NCBI RefSeq assembly: GCF_017591435.1
Contig: NC_059300.1
Location: forward strand, 17,128,503 to 17,192,502
Source of the DNA: Portunus trituberculatus
Taxonomy: Eukaryota > Arthropoda > Malacostraca > Decapoda > Portunidae
Length of the DNA stretch: 64,000 nucleotides
Direction: 5' to 3'
Positions 1-11,756 of the stretch are shown here, piece by piece. The translations under genes were made by a program, and so were the position numbers. Each line of letters opens with the position of its first letter. Within the stretch, counting starts at the first letter, position 1. The notes under the pieces were generated by a model. It had not been told where the DNA came from. It made no database searches and was given only the letters and a program-made list of their open reading frames with translations.

Positions 1-370
1 CTGTCCACGTCTTCTTGAATCTTCTTGAATCTTGATAGTAAAGTAGGATTAACAGTAGATAAATAAAAGATAAAGGGAAAGGTTGTGGGAAGAGAAGCGT
101 GAAAGAAAGTAGCAGATAGATAGTGTGTGGGCGTACCACACTGCTGTTTCTTTTTTTTTTTTTTTTTTTTTATCTCTGTTTTAAGACGTGTTTCTTAGCA
201 TTGTTTTACTTTGCTGTTATTTTGTGTGTTTTCTCCCATTAATTCATTAGTTTTAATATTATAGGTTTTATTGGTGAAGTGTAGTTATTTGATAAAAAAA
301 GTAAAGATGACTAAGCTAATTCATTGCATTGCGGATTGAGTGCCTATCAAAGATTGGTTGAGGGATTGGC

Positions 371-1740
371 TCATTTACTATCGTGTTGGTTCTTGGGAAC
401 CAGTGGTGTATTAATGTGTTCTTCATTGGTTTTTATTGAGTCTTTTTGATGAATTGATATATTAAAAGGTGTAATATTGTAGTATTTATAGTGTAAGTCT
501 TCTATTTTATTTTTCTCTTTTTCATTATAATTAATGAATTTTAATCCTTTGTTGAATATTTTTAGTATGTTTGTTTTCTGATACTGGGGGATCGAGCATA
601 ATGGTATTGGTGGATATTCTAATACTGGTATCAATAGCGTTTTAATTAATGATGATTTGATTTTTTGGTGTAAGGTTTTTAAAACGTCGTAATTTAGACA
701 AAATGCCTTCTCCTTTTTTTTCATTCAATTTTTTTATGTAGCGTGCCTTCTAAGGCCTGTTTGCTGGAGTTTCAAGCCTAGGAATTTCCCTTCCTTGCTT
801 GTGTTTATGTTTTTGTCATTTACTATGTATTGTTTTATTTCATATTGAGCTAATGGAATTATTTAAAACTTTTCACTTTTCTGTATCTTCCATTTGCTTT
901 CGTAATTACTTATTCTGTCAATTTTTCTTTCCACTTTTCTCTTCATCATGAATTTAGATTTGCTCTATGCTGTTATAATTTGTGTGACTTCGTCTGCATA
1001 CATAGTGTCAAGGTAGCCGTGACCTGCTGGTGCTAAGTCGTTGGTGTATACTGTAAAGAGAGTTGGTGAAAGTATACTTCCTTGTGGAACGCCGCTTAAT
1101 AGGTTTATGTCGTTGCTGTGGTCGGTGCCTATTGGCATTGCGGCTGATCTGTTACCTAGAAAAGTGCAGTGTTTTTTCAAGTATGGTGGGTAATCCCAAA
1201 TGTAAAAGTTTCTATTTTAAGCCTTCCTGCCATACCTTGTCAAATGTTTTGGCTACGTCTCTTAAAACGACTGTTACTTGCTGCTTTTCAGCTAAGGCGT
1301 AAGACATGGTATCCCAAGTTGTAGTTATTGCTTTCTTTGATCTAAACCCATGTTGCCTGTCTGTTATTATGTTGTTATCTGTTAAGTAAGCGCATAGACG
1401 TCCCTGAATAATCTTCTCGTTGATCTTTCCTGGGACTTCGAGAAGTGAAATTGGTCTATATATGACAGGTATTTTTTGGTGATTTATTATCTTTAGGTAT
1501 AAGTTTTATTAATGTTTTTTTTTTTTACACTTTGGAAATAACCTAATGAGAAACATGCGTTGAAGATGTTTTTAAACCACTTTAATAGAATTTTGCGAAC
1601 AATTCTCTAAAACAGTTTTGTTGATTCCAGATGATCTTGGGGGTTTATTTTTAGTTTTCTTTATGTGTCTTTTTAATCCGTATCTATTGCCATCGTTGTC
1701 TACTAAGTAGTTTGTGTATTTTGCGGTATGTTCTTTTAAT
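371..1740 (-). pseudogene. El1-A reverse transcriptase and 3' coding end
   Basis: The frame 965-1,180 carries the RT signature GVPQGSILSPTLFTVYTNDL followed by MYADE, where the catalytic YADD has become YADE. Downstream on the same strand 371-724 encodes the thumb region typical of Jockey elements (LIKTLLIPVLEYPPIPLC). The upstream palm and finger motifs between 1,200 and 1,740 can be followed only across several frames. Loss of one of the two catalytic aspartates together with the frameshifts shows a dead polymerase. Confidence 0.8.
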
Positions 1741-1825
1741 TGGTTTATCTTATTCCAGTAAGTTTTTGTGTCTTTGCTTATTTCTATAACGTTACTAAAT
1801 CTTTTTTGTATGTCTCTTTGTAGTT

Positions 1826-2770
1826 TTACCTCAATGCATGTCTTATTCTTATGTGTTCTTTGTAGGTATGTAACGTCCAGCCATTGTTTTCGGCATTATG
1901 CCTCAAAACATTGTATAATCTTTCTAGGTTTTTGATTTCTGGAGTTTTTAGTGCTTGGTAAGTGGGTTTATAGTTATTGTTGGATATCGTTTTGTTCATT
2001 GCTTCTTTTACTGTGCATAACCAAAAGATCATTTCTTGCTCTGCCTCCTCAGTTATGCAGTTATCTAGCGTTCTTACTATTATTATATTGTCTAGAATAT
2101 CCTGAAATTGTTTCCAGTTTGCTTTTTTTAATTGGTATGTGTCATTTTGTTTGATAAGAAATGGTTTAGTAGAGACATTAAAAGTGACTGAAATATGGTC
2201 AGACGAGGTAATATTGCCCGGTTCTATTTTCGTATTTAAAGAGCTGTGTATATTTGAAAAAGAAAAGAAAAAAAGAAAACTGTCCGGGTTGGTAGCAGAA
2301 CCATGTCTTATAAATGTAGGGAAATGAGGCCCAATGTGCATTAATTTACCTTGGTTTATTATTTACATAATATTTTTTCCCACTGTATTATTTATATTTC
2401 CAACGAGTGCATGTGTACTGTTGAAATCTCCAAAAATGTATGTGGGTATGTTGTTATCTATAAGTCTGTATATGTCTGGAAAAGGTAAATATGGTCTTCT
2501 GGGAGGCAAATATATGGTAACGATGACTATAGGTCCGTGTGTGGTATTGATTTCAACGGCTAGAACGTCTGTTATGAAGTCATCTATTAGGTTGTGTTAT
2601 ATTACTATTACTGAACCGCCATTTATCCCTTCGCTAGTGTTTACTGTGTAGCATCTGTAACCAGGTATCTTTAGGCTTTCGTTACTCTTTAGTCCGTGAC
2701 TATTAATTAGTATATTTTCTGGTTTAATTCGAAGGTAGTATGTAATAAGGGACTTTGTTTGTTCTCCAAT
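1826..2770 (-). pseudogene. El1-A endonuclease domain and EN-RT linker
   Basis: On the minus strand 2,340-2,770 encodes the APE-like endonuclease core, with frames recoverable by comparison with copy C at 19,892-20,356 (motifs VLAVEINTTH, ATTYLPPRR, and an altered GDFN motif). The frame 1,826-2,341 continues with the catalytic SSDHISVTF segment (the SDH of APE nucleases) and then the linker that precedes RT. The domain would nick target DNA to prime reverse transcription. The stop between the two frames and missing residues make it inactive. Confidence 0.75.
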
Positions 2771-3160
2771 TTAGGGTACTGTGATGAATTATTACGAAAG
2801 TATTCTTCTTGCTCTGTTTGTTCTCTTAAGGCGTGTGTCCCCTAGGTTCACAGGTGATCTGTCTTGCGTTAAACCTGCTCGTATTTTACGAATGACATCT
2901 CTCGTGACTTTGTTCCAGCATCCCCGAAATGTAATAATGTTTTTTTTTTTCTATCATATTTTGTACTTGTATTTCTGTGAATCTGTCATCTGTGTAAGTG
3001 TATTTGTATATGTTGTTGTTCATTCCCTCAATTAATCAAGTCTTCGATGGCGAAACGTTCCTGGGGCCAGCCTCTTTCTTCTGTAATGTAGATTTCTAGA
3101 TCTATATCGTTAGACCCTTTAGGCATTATTAAGTTTTGCTCCATGCTTGCTATTTCTTTG

Positions 3161-3741
3161 TTAATTGTTTCTCCTTGTATTTCTTTTTATCTCTATTCTT
3201 TTTTGGTTTCGTTTTAGGCACAGACGTGATAGTTGTTTAGTTTTGTTGACTTGTGAAGATTTTCTCTGAGTCTGGAATTTCTGGAATTTTTCTATGGTCC
3301 TCTCTGCAGTTGATATATTGTTTCTTTTCCTCCTTGCATTGTTGCCAGGTGTGTCCGTCTTTGCTGCAATCTGAGCATATCTTATATTCTTTCGGCTTTT
3401 TACAGTCTGTTGTTGCATGGTCTTCTAAATCATAGCATTTCATGCAGCATAGGATTGGGATGTATGTTTCTTGTTTAATGTCATGTGGTGGGATGCTTAG
3501 ATTAAATGCCAGTAGACCCTTTTGCGTGCATTTATTAGCTAGAGCTGTTAGACTGAAAGTTATCTTGATTGTTGAGGAGTTTGGGAAATTGTACATAGAT
3601 TCTATATCTTCTCCTATCCAGTTGTTACATATCCCAAGCTTTTCTACTATTTGCTCTTCATCCCTGCCGTACATGAGTTCATCTAGTCCTGTCACTATTA
3701 ATAGAAGGAGAGCGAAAGGAGTGGTAAAAACTTTGGTTACA
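3161..3741 (-). pseudogene. El1-A ORF1, gag-like protein with CCHC zinc knuckles
   Basis: The main open frame (3,237-3,695) shows the Jockey gag arrangement. An N-terminal part ends in CTQKGLLAFNLSIPPHDIKQ, then come a CCHC knuckle (CMKCYDLEDHATTDC, spacing 2-5-4), a second knuckle (CSDCSKDGHTWQQC, spacing 2-4-4) and the remnant of a third (YINCREDH). Such proteins bind element RNA and help carry it to chromatin. A second frame, 3,161-3,418, continues the C-terminal lysine-rich part, so a frameshift separates the two. Compared with copy C it lacks an N-terminal segment. It is not functional. Confidence 0.8.
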
Positions 3742-3787
3742 TGAATTTCATTTCCACATAGAATCTCTAGAAACTTATCTTCTTACC

Positions 3788-4500
3788 TTAATCTACCGAA
3801 CCATGCATTTTATTTTCATTCTTGTCATTTTGAGTGGTTTCATGATTTCCATGAAGATATTGAGTGGCATATCTGATAGCAAGGGATAGTGCATCATTGA
3901 GTTTGGTTGCAATTTCACTAAAATGTTCATTAAGAGCTTCTGTTATTTCTTCAGCCTTGTTAAGTGAGGCATCTTTATGAAATAAAGTGGATATCATTGG
4001 TTTTGTTGATGACGACCTGCTTATTCATTGATAATTGATAGTAGTGGTGACAAGAGTGGTTACAAAAGTAATGGTATATAAATGGAAAATACTGAGAGAT
4101 CATAGATTTGTGCAAAAATATGGGTGACTATACAGCTGTTGTAGGAATATAATTGTTGAGAATTTGGTGGAAAGAAAGAGTAATGAAAATCACAGGAAAA
4201 TAACAAACATTTAAAAGGGAAGAGAAAACAGCAACGAAACTGTCCGGCAACAGACTCACAACATAAATGTATTAATGAGTAGTGAGTAAGAGGCACAGAA
4301 GAGTGAAAGCAAACACTTCCTGAACACCTAATGATATATTAAAGGGAAGTAAATAAATAATGCTCATTCCAAGCTATTGGAACACTTTTTAGAACTACAA
4401 CAAAAATGCTGTAAATGAGTGGTTTAAGCTTAATCCTACAGATCTAAGCGTTATATCTGAGTGCAGCGAATTTCTCTAGGAAGGTACGAAGGGATTCATC
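3788..4500 (-). mobile_element. El3 fragment, non-LTR retrotransposon EN-RT linker (left arm)
   Basis: The minus-strand frame 3,788-3,997 (beginning MISTLFHKDASLNKAEEITE) is the left-arm counterpart of 17,660-17,902. It resembles the segment of non-LTR polymerases just before RT, where a host of hydrophobic residues precedes the first RT motif. In this arm the sequence jumps from the ATQYLHGNHE coding region straight into El1 at about 3,845, whereas the right arm continues for another 0.65 kb. Positions 4,000-4,500 are matched by 16,740-17,650 but show no recognisable protein. Confidence 0.55.
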
Positions 4501-4559
4501 ACTTGTTATAATATGTTTCAGGTTAGAGCACTTCATTTTGACATACATTTTTCCATCTC

Positions 4560-5190
4560 TTTTCTCACCCCTCCAACTGTTAACTCTGTACTAGGGTCTT
4601 ATCCGTCCTTATATGGGGTACTATTTGCATGTTTGGGGGAGTTCCACTCACTCAGTGTTATTAGATAGGGTACAATCAAAAGCTTTTCGTCTCATCAACT
4701 CCCGTTTTCTGACTGACTGTCTTCAGCCTCGTTCTCACCGCCGGAATGCTGCATCTAGTTTTTTTTTTTTTTTTATCTTTATCGCTATTTTCATGGTAAT
4801 TGCTTTAGTGATCATGCTAACAGCATAGCTCCCCTTCTCCGGCTCCATCGCTGCACAAGGCATCTTCTTTCTCGCATCCCTATTCTGTCCAACGCTCTAA
4901 ATACAAGAGTTAACCAGTATTCTCAATCATTCATACTTTTCATTGGTAAACTCTGGAACTCTCTGCCTGTTTCTGGATTTCGATCTTCCTACGAAAAGAC
5001 TTTTGATTTTAAGAGGGAGGTTTCAAGATATTTCTCCCTATCTTTCGGCTTATTCCTTCAAAATCTTTTAGAGAACCCGCAGTTTCTGTGGACCTTTTTC
5101 TTGAATGTTTTAATGCCCTTGGTAGGTCTGCTTCTTGAGTAAAAAAAAAAGAAATGAAATAAAATAAAGAAACAAATGAAAAGTATTGTC
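4560..5190 (+). mobile_element. El2 3' coding end and 3' UTR, 5'-truncated (left arm)
   Basis: The plus-strand frame 4,613-4,828 begins MGYYLHVWGSSTHSVLLDRV and continues into SKAFRLINS, matching the C-terminal RT region of El2 at 8,451-8,780 and at 16,334-16,780. The sequence after a poly-T-like run at 4,760 still encodes the WNSLP-type end found in Jockey-like polymerases, across frameshifts. The copy pairs in inverted orientation with 16,080-16,700, so it belongs to the palindrome. Confidence 0.72.
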
Positions 5191-5313
5191 GGAACGGAAC
5201 TTTGTGCAGCTCTCTAATGTTTCAGATAGTTTTGAAGAGGAAAAGGCGTTTAAGGATTACATTTTCATTGATATGTCACATTTTGATGCAGAAACTCATG
5301 ACATTTTTGGGGC

Positions 5314-5318
<5 letters not shown>

Positions 5319-5362
<44 letters not shown>
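5319..5362. repeat. (GA)n microsatellite, shared with right arm (CT)n at 15,881
   Basis: About 22 GA units directly follow GGCTATG. The same flank, as CCACAACCCC followed by (CT)n, occurs at 15,881-15,940, so the tract predates the inverted duplication. Confidence 0.9.
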
Positions 5363-5365
<3 letters not shown>

Positions 5366-5433
5366 TGGTAATGGTGGTGGTGGTGCCGGGCCAGGTGGTT
5401 GCTCTGCATGTTCCCGTGGATTCCAGCAAGTTA

Positions 5434-6317
5434 CCTTTAATTAAGTGTTATACAGTAACTGTATGTATATATCATAAATAGTATTGTTTGAGTTTTATTT
5501 CTTTCTAGCTCGATAGCGATAGGTAATTGAGGTAAGCTGAAGTCATTATCCTAAAGAAATCATTGGTATTGTAGGAGATACAAAGTCACGCGGGGCACCC
5601 AGAGTCACACCCTCGCCTCGCCTCATTGATGAACCGAATTTCTCACACGCGTCAACAAACACCATTCCGCATGTACTGACGATGATTTATAATTGAAAGC
5701 AAAATTGAAAGCTGTTTCGGAAACTTTCCATCCAAAATTTGTTCCGGCCCGTGGAGGACAGGGGAGCGTACTGGAGGAGATGGTGGCTGTCTGGTTCTTG
5801 TCGTGGCCCATGGCGGGGATCAGGCAGCAAGTCCCGCTCCTCCTTTACCTCCTCATTCAGATATGATCGTCCACTTCCAGTCCCTCACACCCAAAAAGAG
5901 GCCATCACTACCCACCAACCACCAGATACTGCCACCACTGGAGCCCGGATAGGGAGATAAGGGCTCCTCCTTCCGTGACAGTGTCTGGTGAATTGTGTAT
6001 AGTGATTCATCAAATTCACGTTCAGGACTCAAATGTAGAGGAGAAAACATTACGCTCCACCTTGCCACAGTCACTGCCACGCGAGGGATCTCTTTTGGGG
6101 AGAAGAGTGCGCCATCCTTGGCAGTGGCTAGTGAGTTGTCAAAATTGTCTTTGTGATAATCTCTTGTTCAATAGGAATTCCATTCCTTTGACCTCTTGAT
6201 CAGTGTGAGAGGCTGGAGGGTTGCACCGTCACTGTCCCCACACACTCCTGCAGGCCTGGGATGGCATCTCAGGGAAGAAATGATTCATTCCTGCAGAAGA
6301 AAATTTGCTTCAACTGC
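5434..6317. other. No recognisable gene; left-arm-only sequence
   Basis: This stretch has no partner in the right arm. Several short open frames on both strands (for example 5,739-5,960) show no motif. Nothing supports a gene. Confidence 0.5.
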
Positions 6318-6508
6318 GATTCGTCATCGTGAAATTCGCTTCGTTAGTGTGATTCCCTCGTCGTCATCGTGAAAATCGCGTCGTTAATGTGATTCCCTCG
6401 TCGTCATCGTGAAACTCGCTTCGTTTATGTGATTCCATCGTCGTCATCGTGAAATTCGCTTCGTTATCGTGAAATCGTATTGTCATCGTGAAATTATCTT
6501 CGTTATTG
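6318..6508. repeat. Minisatellite with CGTCGTCATCGTGAAA core
   Basis: A unit of roughly 45 bp containing CGTCGTCATCGTGAAA and then TCGCTTCGTTAATGTGATTC is repeated about four times, with shorter partial units at the right end (ATCGTGAAATC variants). Units differ by single substitutions and one short deletion. A run of TTTATTCA repeats follows at 6,525-6,568. Confidence 0.8.
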
Positions 6509-6639
6509 TCTCCGGCCGCGTTTATTTATTTATTCATTTATTTATTCATTCATTTATTCATTCATTTGCTCTTTTTTTTATCTCTTTCTTGTTCTTATTA
6601 TATAATTGTTTACTAATAATCAATGTATCTTTTATTTTT

Positions 6640-6835
6640 CTATCATGAACGTAGAAGCGTCAGTCTCAGTGGGCATGTAGTCAGGGCTGAGTCAATAGGG
6701 AGATTTAAAAGAAGGTTATATAAATTCATGGATGGGGAAGATAGATGGAATTAGGTAGATTAAGCACACTGGCACTGCCTCGTATAGGCCTGGCAGCCTC
6801 TTGCAGCTTCCCTCCTTTCTTATGTTCTTATGTGA
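6640..6835 (+). mobile_element. Fragment of a dispersed retroelement 3' end
   Basis: The segment ending in CTTCCCTCCTTTCTTATG is the reverse complement of 53,646-53,735 (AAGAACATAAGAAAGGAGAG), a 3' end seen widely in decapod genomes. In frame it reads SGHVV-AESIGRFKRRLYKF-D, which resembles the C-terminal end of a non-LTR or viral-like repeat polymerase. The parent family cannot be named from this fragment. Confidence 0.45.
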
Positions 6836-6872
6836 ATCTCATCAGGAGTCACCTGTCATCGTATTGCCTACA

Positions 6873-8019
<1,147 letters not shown>

Positions 8020-8450
8020 ACTCTCTTTTTTTATGTAAGATTGAGATCTAAAAAGGGCAAAAAAATGAATATTAGAAAAAAAAATGCCCACTTGAGTTGT
8101 AGTCTCCTTATAAGAATGAAAAGAATTATTCAAAATTCAGGGACAAATCTCTCGATATCGCTCCCTTAAATGAAGTTAAGTCGTAGGAAGATAGAAATAG
8201 AGACAGGCAGGGAGTTCCACTGTTTACCAGTGATAGGTTTGAATGATTGACAATACTGGTTTAACTCTTATATTACAGACTAGGGGTGAGAGGAAGAAGA
8301 AAGCCTCGTGCAGCGAGGCAACAGGAGGAGAGTAAACATGCAGTTAGCAAGATCAGCAGAGCAGTTAGCAAGAAAATAGCGGTAAAAGATAGTAAGAGAT
8401 GCAAAATTTCACTCAGTTGATGAGACGAAAAGCTTTTGATTTCCCCCTAT

Positions 8451-9333
8451 CTAATAAAGCAGATGAGTGGAACCTCCCCAAACATGCGAAGAGTACTCCA
8501 TACAAGGACGGATAATGCTCTTGTACAGAGTTACAAGTTGGAGGAGCGAGAAAAACTGGCGGAGACACCGCAAAACGCCTAACTTCACAGAAGCTGCTTT
8601 AGCAAGAGATGAGATGTGAAGCTTCCAGTTAAGATTATAAGGAAAGGACATATCGAGAATATTTAATGTGGAAGAGGGAGACAATTCAGTGTCATTGAAG
8701 AAAACGGGATAATTGTCTGGAAGGTTATGTCGAGTTGATACATGGAAGAATTGAGTTTTTGAGGCATTGATAACTATCAAGTATTCTCAACCCCAATCAG
8801 AAATCTTAGAAAGATCAGAAGTCAGGCGTTCTGTGGAGTTCCTGCGTGATCTGTTGACTTCCTGAAGGGTTGGACGTCTCTAAAAGGACATTGAAAGATG
8901 CAGGGTGGTATATCATCAGCGTAGGAAAGGATAGGGCAAGATGTTTGGTGAAGAAGGTCATTAATGAATAATAGAAAGAGAGTCGGTGATAGGAGACAAC
9001 CCTGAGAAACACTCTGTTACTAGATTTAGGTAAAGAATAATGGTCGTCTACCACGGCTGCAATAGAGTGGTCGGAAAGGAAACTTGATATATAGTTGCAG
9101 AGAGAAGGTTAGAAACCATAGGAGGCCAGTTTTGAAATCATAGCTTTGCGCCAGACTCTATCAAAAACTTTTGATATGTCCAACGCGACAGCAAAAGTTT
9201 CACCGAAATCTCTAAAAGAAGATGACCAAGACTCAGTAGGGAACGCCAGAGTATCACCAGCCATTTTGGCGATCAGATAGAAGATTGTGAAGTGACAGAT
9301 GTTTAAGAATCTTTCTATTGAGAATAGATTCAA
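8451..9333 (-). pseudogene. El2 reverse transcriptase
   Basis: The frame 9,109-9,333 includes VALDISKVFDRVWRK, RT motif A with its first catalytic aspartate. Across a frameshift, VSQGCLLSPTLFLLFINDLL and then SYADD (codons at 8,912-8,923) are readable, so the catalytic motif itself survives. The frame 8,451-8,780 is the thumb and C-terminal region, with YKSIIRPCMEYSSHVWGGST. At least three frameshifts separate these blocks. Confidence 0.8.
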
Positions 9334-9660
9334 AAAGTTTAGACAGACGAGATTAAAGCTTTAGGCCACTAGTCTGAGGGATTAGAACGGTCACTATTTT
9401 TCGGAACAGGCTGAATGTAGGCAAACTTCCAGCAGGAAGGAAAGGTAGAAGTCGATAGGCATAGTTGAAAGAGTTTGGCCAGGCAAGGTGCAAGCACGGA
9501 AGCACAGTTTTTGAGAACAGTAGGAGGGACCCATCAGGTCCATAAGCCTTCCGAAGGTTTGACAGAAGACTTTAGCTTTACAGAAAGAAGAGATGGTAGT
9601 GGTGCCATAAGGATGAAGTATAGGAGGGAAAAATAAAGAAGTAAAGTTATTGGAGATGTT

Positions 9661-10705
9661 TTAGGCCAGATGCCAGAAGTCACGAGGGGAGATATAGTTT
9701 GAAAGATTTTGACATTTTCTATTTATGACGAAGTGTTTGGCAAGTTGAAGAACAGACTTGGTATGATTCCGGACGGAAATATAAAGTTCATGAGAATCAG
9801 GAGATGGAAGCCTCAAGTATTTTTTGTGGGCAACCTCTCCATCATGTATAGCACGAGAAAAGGCTGTGTTAAACCAAGGTTTAAAAGGTTTAACTTGATA
9901 AAAAGAATGAGGAATGAACGCCTCCATTCCAGACATTAGCACGTCCGTTATACGTTCAGCACATAGAGATGGGCCTCTGACACGGAAACAGTAATCTTTC
10001 CAGAGAAATATCAGCATAAAGCCTTCTTAGGTCTCCCCATCTGGCAGAGGGAAAACTTCAGAGGCACTTCCGCTTTGGGGGATCCTGAGGAGGAATTGGA
10101 GAAATAGGACAAGATACAAAAAATGACATTGTGATCAGAGAAGATAGGGTAACAGCATAAGCTGAAGGATTAGAGGCAAGGAAGAGATCAAGAATGTTGG
10201 TCGTATCTCCAAGACGGTCAGAAATACCAGTAGGGTGTTGCATCAGTTGCTCTAGGTCATGGAGGATAGCAAAGTTGAAGGCTAGTTCACCAGTGAAGGG
10301 AGAGGAAAGTCAAAGCTGGAGGTGAACATTAAGATCTCCAAGGATGGAAATCTCCGCGAAAGGGTAGAGGGACAGAATATGCTCCACTTTGGAAGTTAAA
10401 TATTCAAAGAATTTATTATAGTCAGAGGAGTTAGGGGATAGATAGACAGCACAGATAAATTAAGTTTGAGAATGACTGTTGAGTCTAAGTCACCAGATGG
10501 TGGAAAACTCGGAAGACTCAAGAGTGTGGGAACGAGAGCAAGTTAAGTCGTTGCGCACATAGATGCAACATTCAGTATTGGAAAGAAAATGAGAATAGAT
10601 AAAGTAGAAGGGAACAAAGAAGGGGCTACTTTCAATTGCCTCAGACAACTGTGTTTCAGTGAGGAAAAGAAGATAAGGTTTAGTAGAGGAGAGGTGGTGT
10701 TTCAT
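9661..10705 (-). pseudogene. El2 endonuclease and EN-RT linker
   Basis: Frames on the minus strand give LLFLTETQLSEAIE (10,490-10,705), the catalytic-glutamate region of APE endonucleases, then NILDLFLASNPSAYAVTLSS (10,058-10,243), the segment before the conserved S-D-H, and then the linker frame 9,661-10,017 with KPWFNTAFSRAIHDGEVAHK. Frame changes lie between each piece. The family would nick target DNA; this copy cannot make a continuous protein. Confidence 0.75.
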
Positions 10706-10895
10706 AGGTTGAAAATTATATCTAAGACCCCGAATGGAAAAAAATGAGAATAGATAAAGTAGAAGGGAACAAAGAAGGGGCTACTTTCAATTGCCTCAGA
10801 CAACTGTGTTTCAGTGAGGAAAAGAAGATAAGGTTTAGTAGAGGAGAGGTGGTGTTTCATAGGTGAAAATTATATCTAAGACCCCGAATGGTGCA
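10586..10895. repeat. 155-bp tandem duplication inside El2
   Basis: AAAATGAGAATAGATAAAGT starts at 10,586 and again at 10,741, and the following roughly 150 bases are almost identical. The right-arm partner at 15,600-15,760 has a single copy, so the duplication is specific to the left arm. Confidence 0.92.
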
Positions 10896-11180
10896 GAAGT
10901 TAATGCAGAAAAAGTTGAGGGAGGTGTTAGTATATTTTGGTTCGCTAACGAGAGGGCACCATTATTTAAATTTTGAATTTCAAGTGAAAGGTGTGTGTGT
11001 GGTACATGCATGTAGTTTTATGAAAAGGGGGAGAGTTGGCTTTAGAGGGCTGTGACTGCCCCCTCGAGTTGTGAGACACAAAGCGAGACCACAATTACCT
11101 TTAATGGAGAGTTCACAGGACCCTCTGAACTAGTGCTATTAGACCTCGCTGGGAGTAAAGTATCGTTTCGGTAGGTGTCT

Positions 11181-11756
11181 CCTACCTCCTCCAAGAACTA
11201 TAGGTATGTTATGTCTATCATTTTATATGCGTATCATAAATTATATACATTGCATTTACTTTTGCCATTATCATTCAAAGTCACATAAAGGCTATCAAAC
11301 AATAGTCAATTTTCAAGTTTCTCCAGCATCGTTATTTCCATATTTCACCTTCCATATTTTACTTTCCCTTTTCATTGTATTCGTTTGAATTGTATATCTG
11401 TTTTTATTACTTCTCTCAGTATAAATTGCAATAATTTCTCGTATGTTTTTTTTATAGTTTTATATTAAATATAATGTTTTATATTAATTCCATTACATTT
11501 GCATATTTCTATTATTAGTAAAAGTCACATAATGGATTTGAAAACTAGGTTGCATAAAATGCACATTTTAATCTGTATTTGCAGATTAACACATGTGAAA
11601 ACACTGACAGACAGGCAACATTCCCCTAAACACATGTGCACTAAGTGACACACGCAGGAACAACAAACATGTTAACACTGCATACACACACCGACAAACA
11701 CACAAGCGATGGAGTGGTGAATGGATGTCTGTCACACAGAGAGGAAGTACGTGAAC
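11181..11756. other. Shared spacer of the palindrome, left arm
   Basis: Sequence between El2 5' end and El1 3' end, matched in inverted orientation by 14,511-15,180. It is A+T-rich and encodes nothing recognisable. The identical order in both arms is strong evidence for one segmental duplication. Confidence 0.75.

Larger units (their letters stand above)
1..3845 (-). mobile_element. El1 copy A, Jockey-clade non-LTR retrotransposon, degraded
   Basis: Reading the minus strand, the element shows a gag-like ORF with zinc knuckles, an APE-type endonuclease, a reverse transcriptase and a 3' region, in the usual Jockey order. The 3' sequence from position 1 matches the 3' end of the copy starting at 11,757, so the window begins within or at the 3' end. 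Frameshifts, in-frame stops and small deletions break every ORF; one deletion near 3,700 removes part of the gag that copy C (18,474-21,398) retains. The family is recognised from decapod Jockey-like polymerases; the clade is inferred from RT and gag motifs. Confidence 0.82.
8020..11180 (-). mobile_element. El2, Jockey-clade non-LTR retrotransposon, nearly full coding span (left arm)
   Basis: Minus-strand reading gives a 5' region with GAGGTCTAATA (near 11,140), endonuclease, linker, RT with an intact YADD, and a C-terminal region ending near 8,020 where the sequence shared with 16,110-16,260 stops. The right arm keeps only the 5' part (15,180-15,815), and two other 3' ends lie at 4,560 and 16,000. 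No gag was found. Many frameshifts break the ORF. Confidence 0.8.

Noticed and set aside
5739..5960. Open frame of 73 codons in G+C-richer sequence
   Set aside because: No motif, no splice signals that extend it, overlapping frames on the other strand, and no partner in the window.
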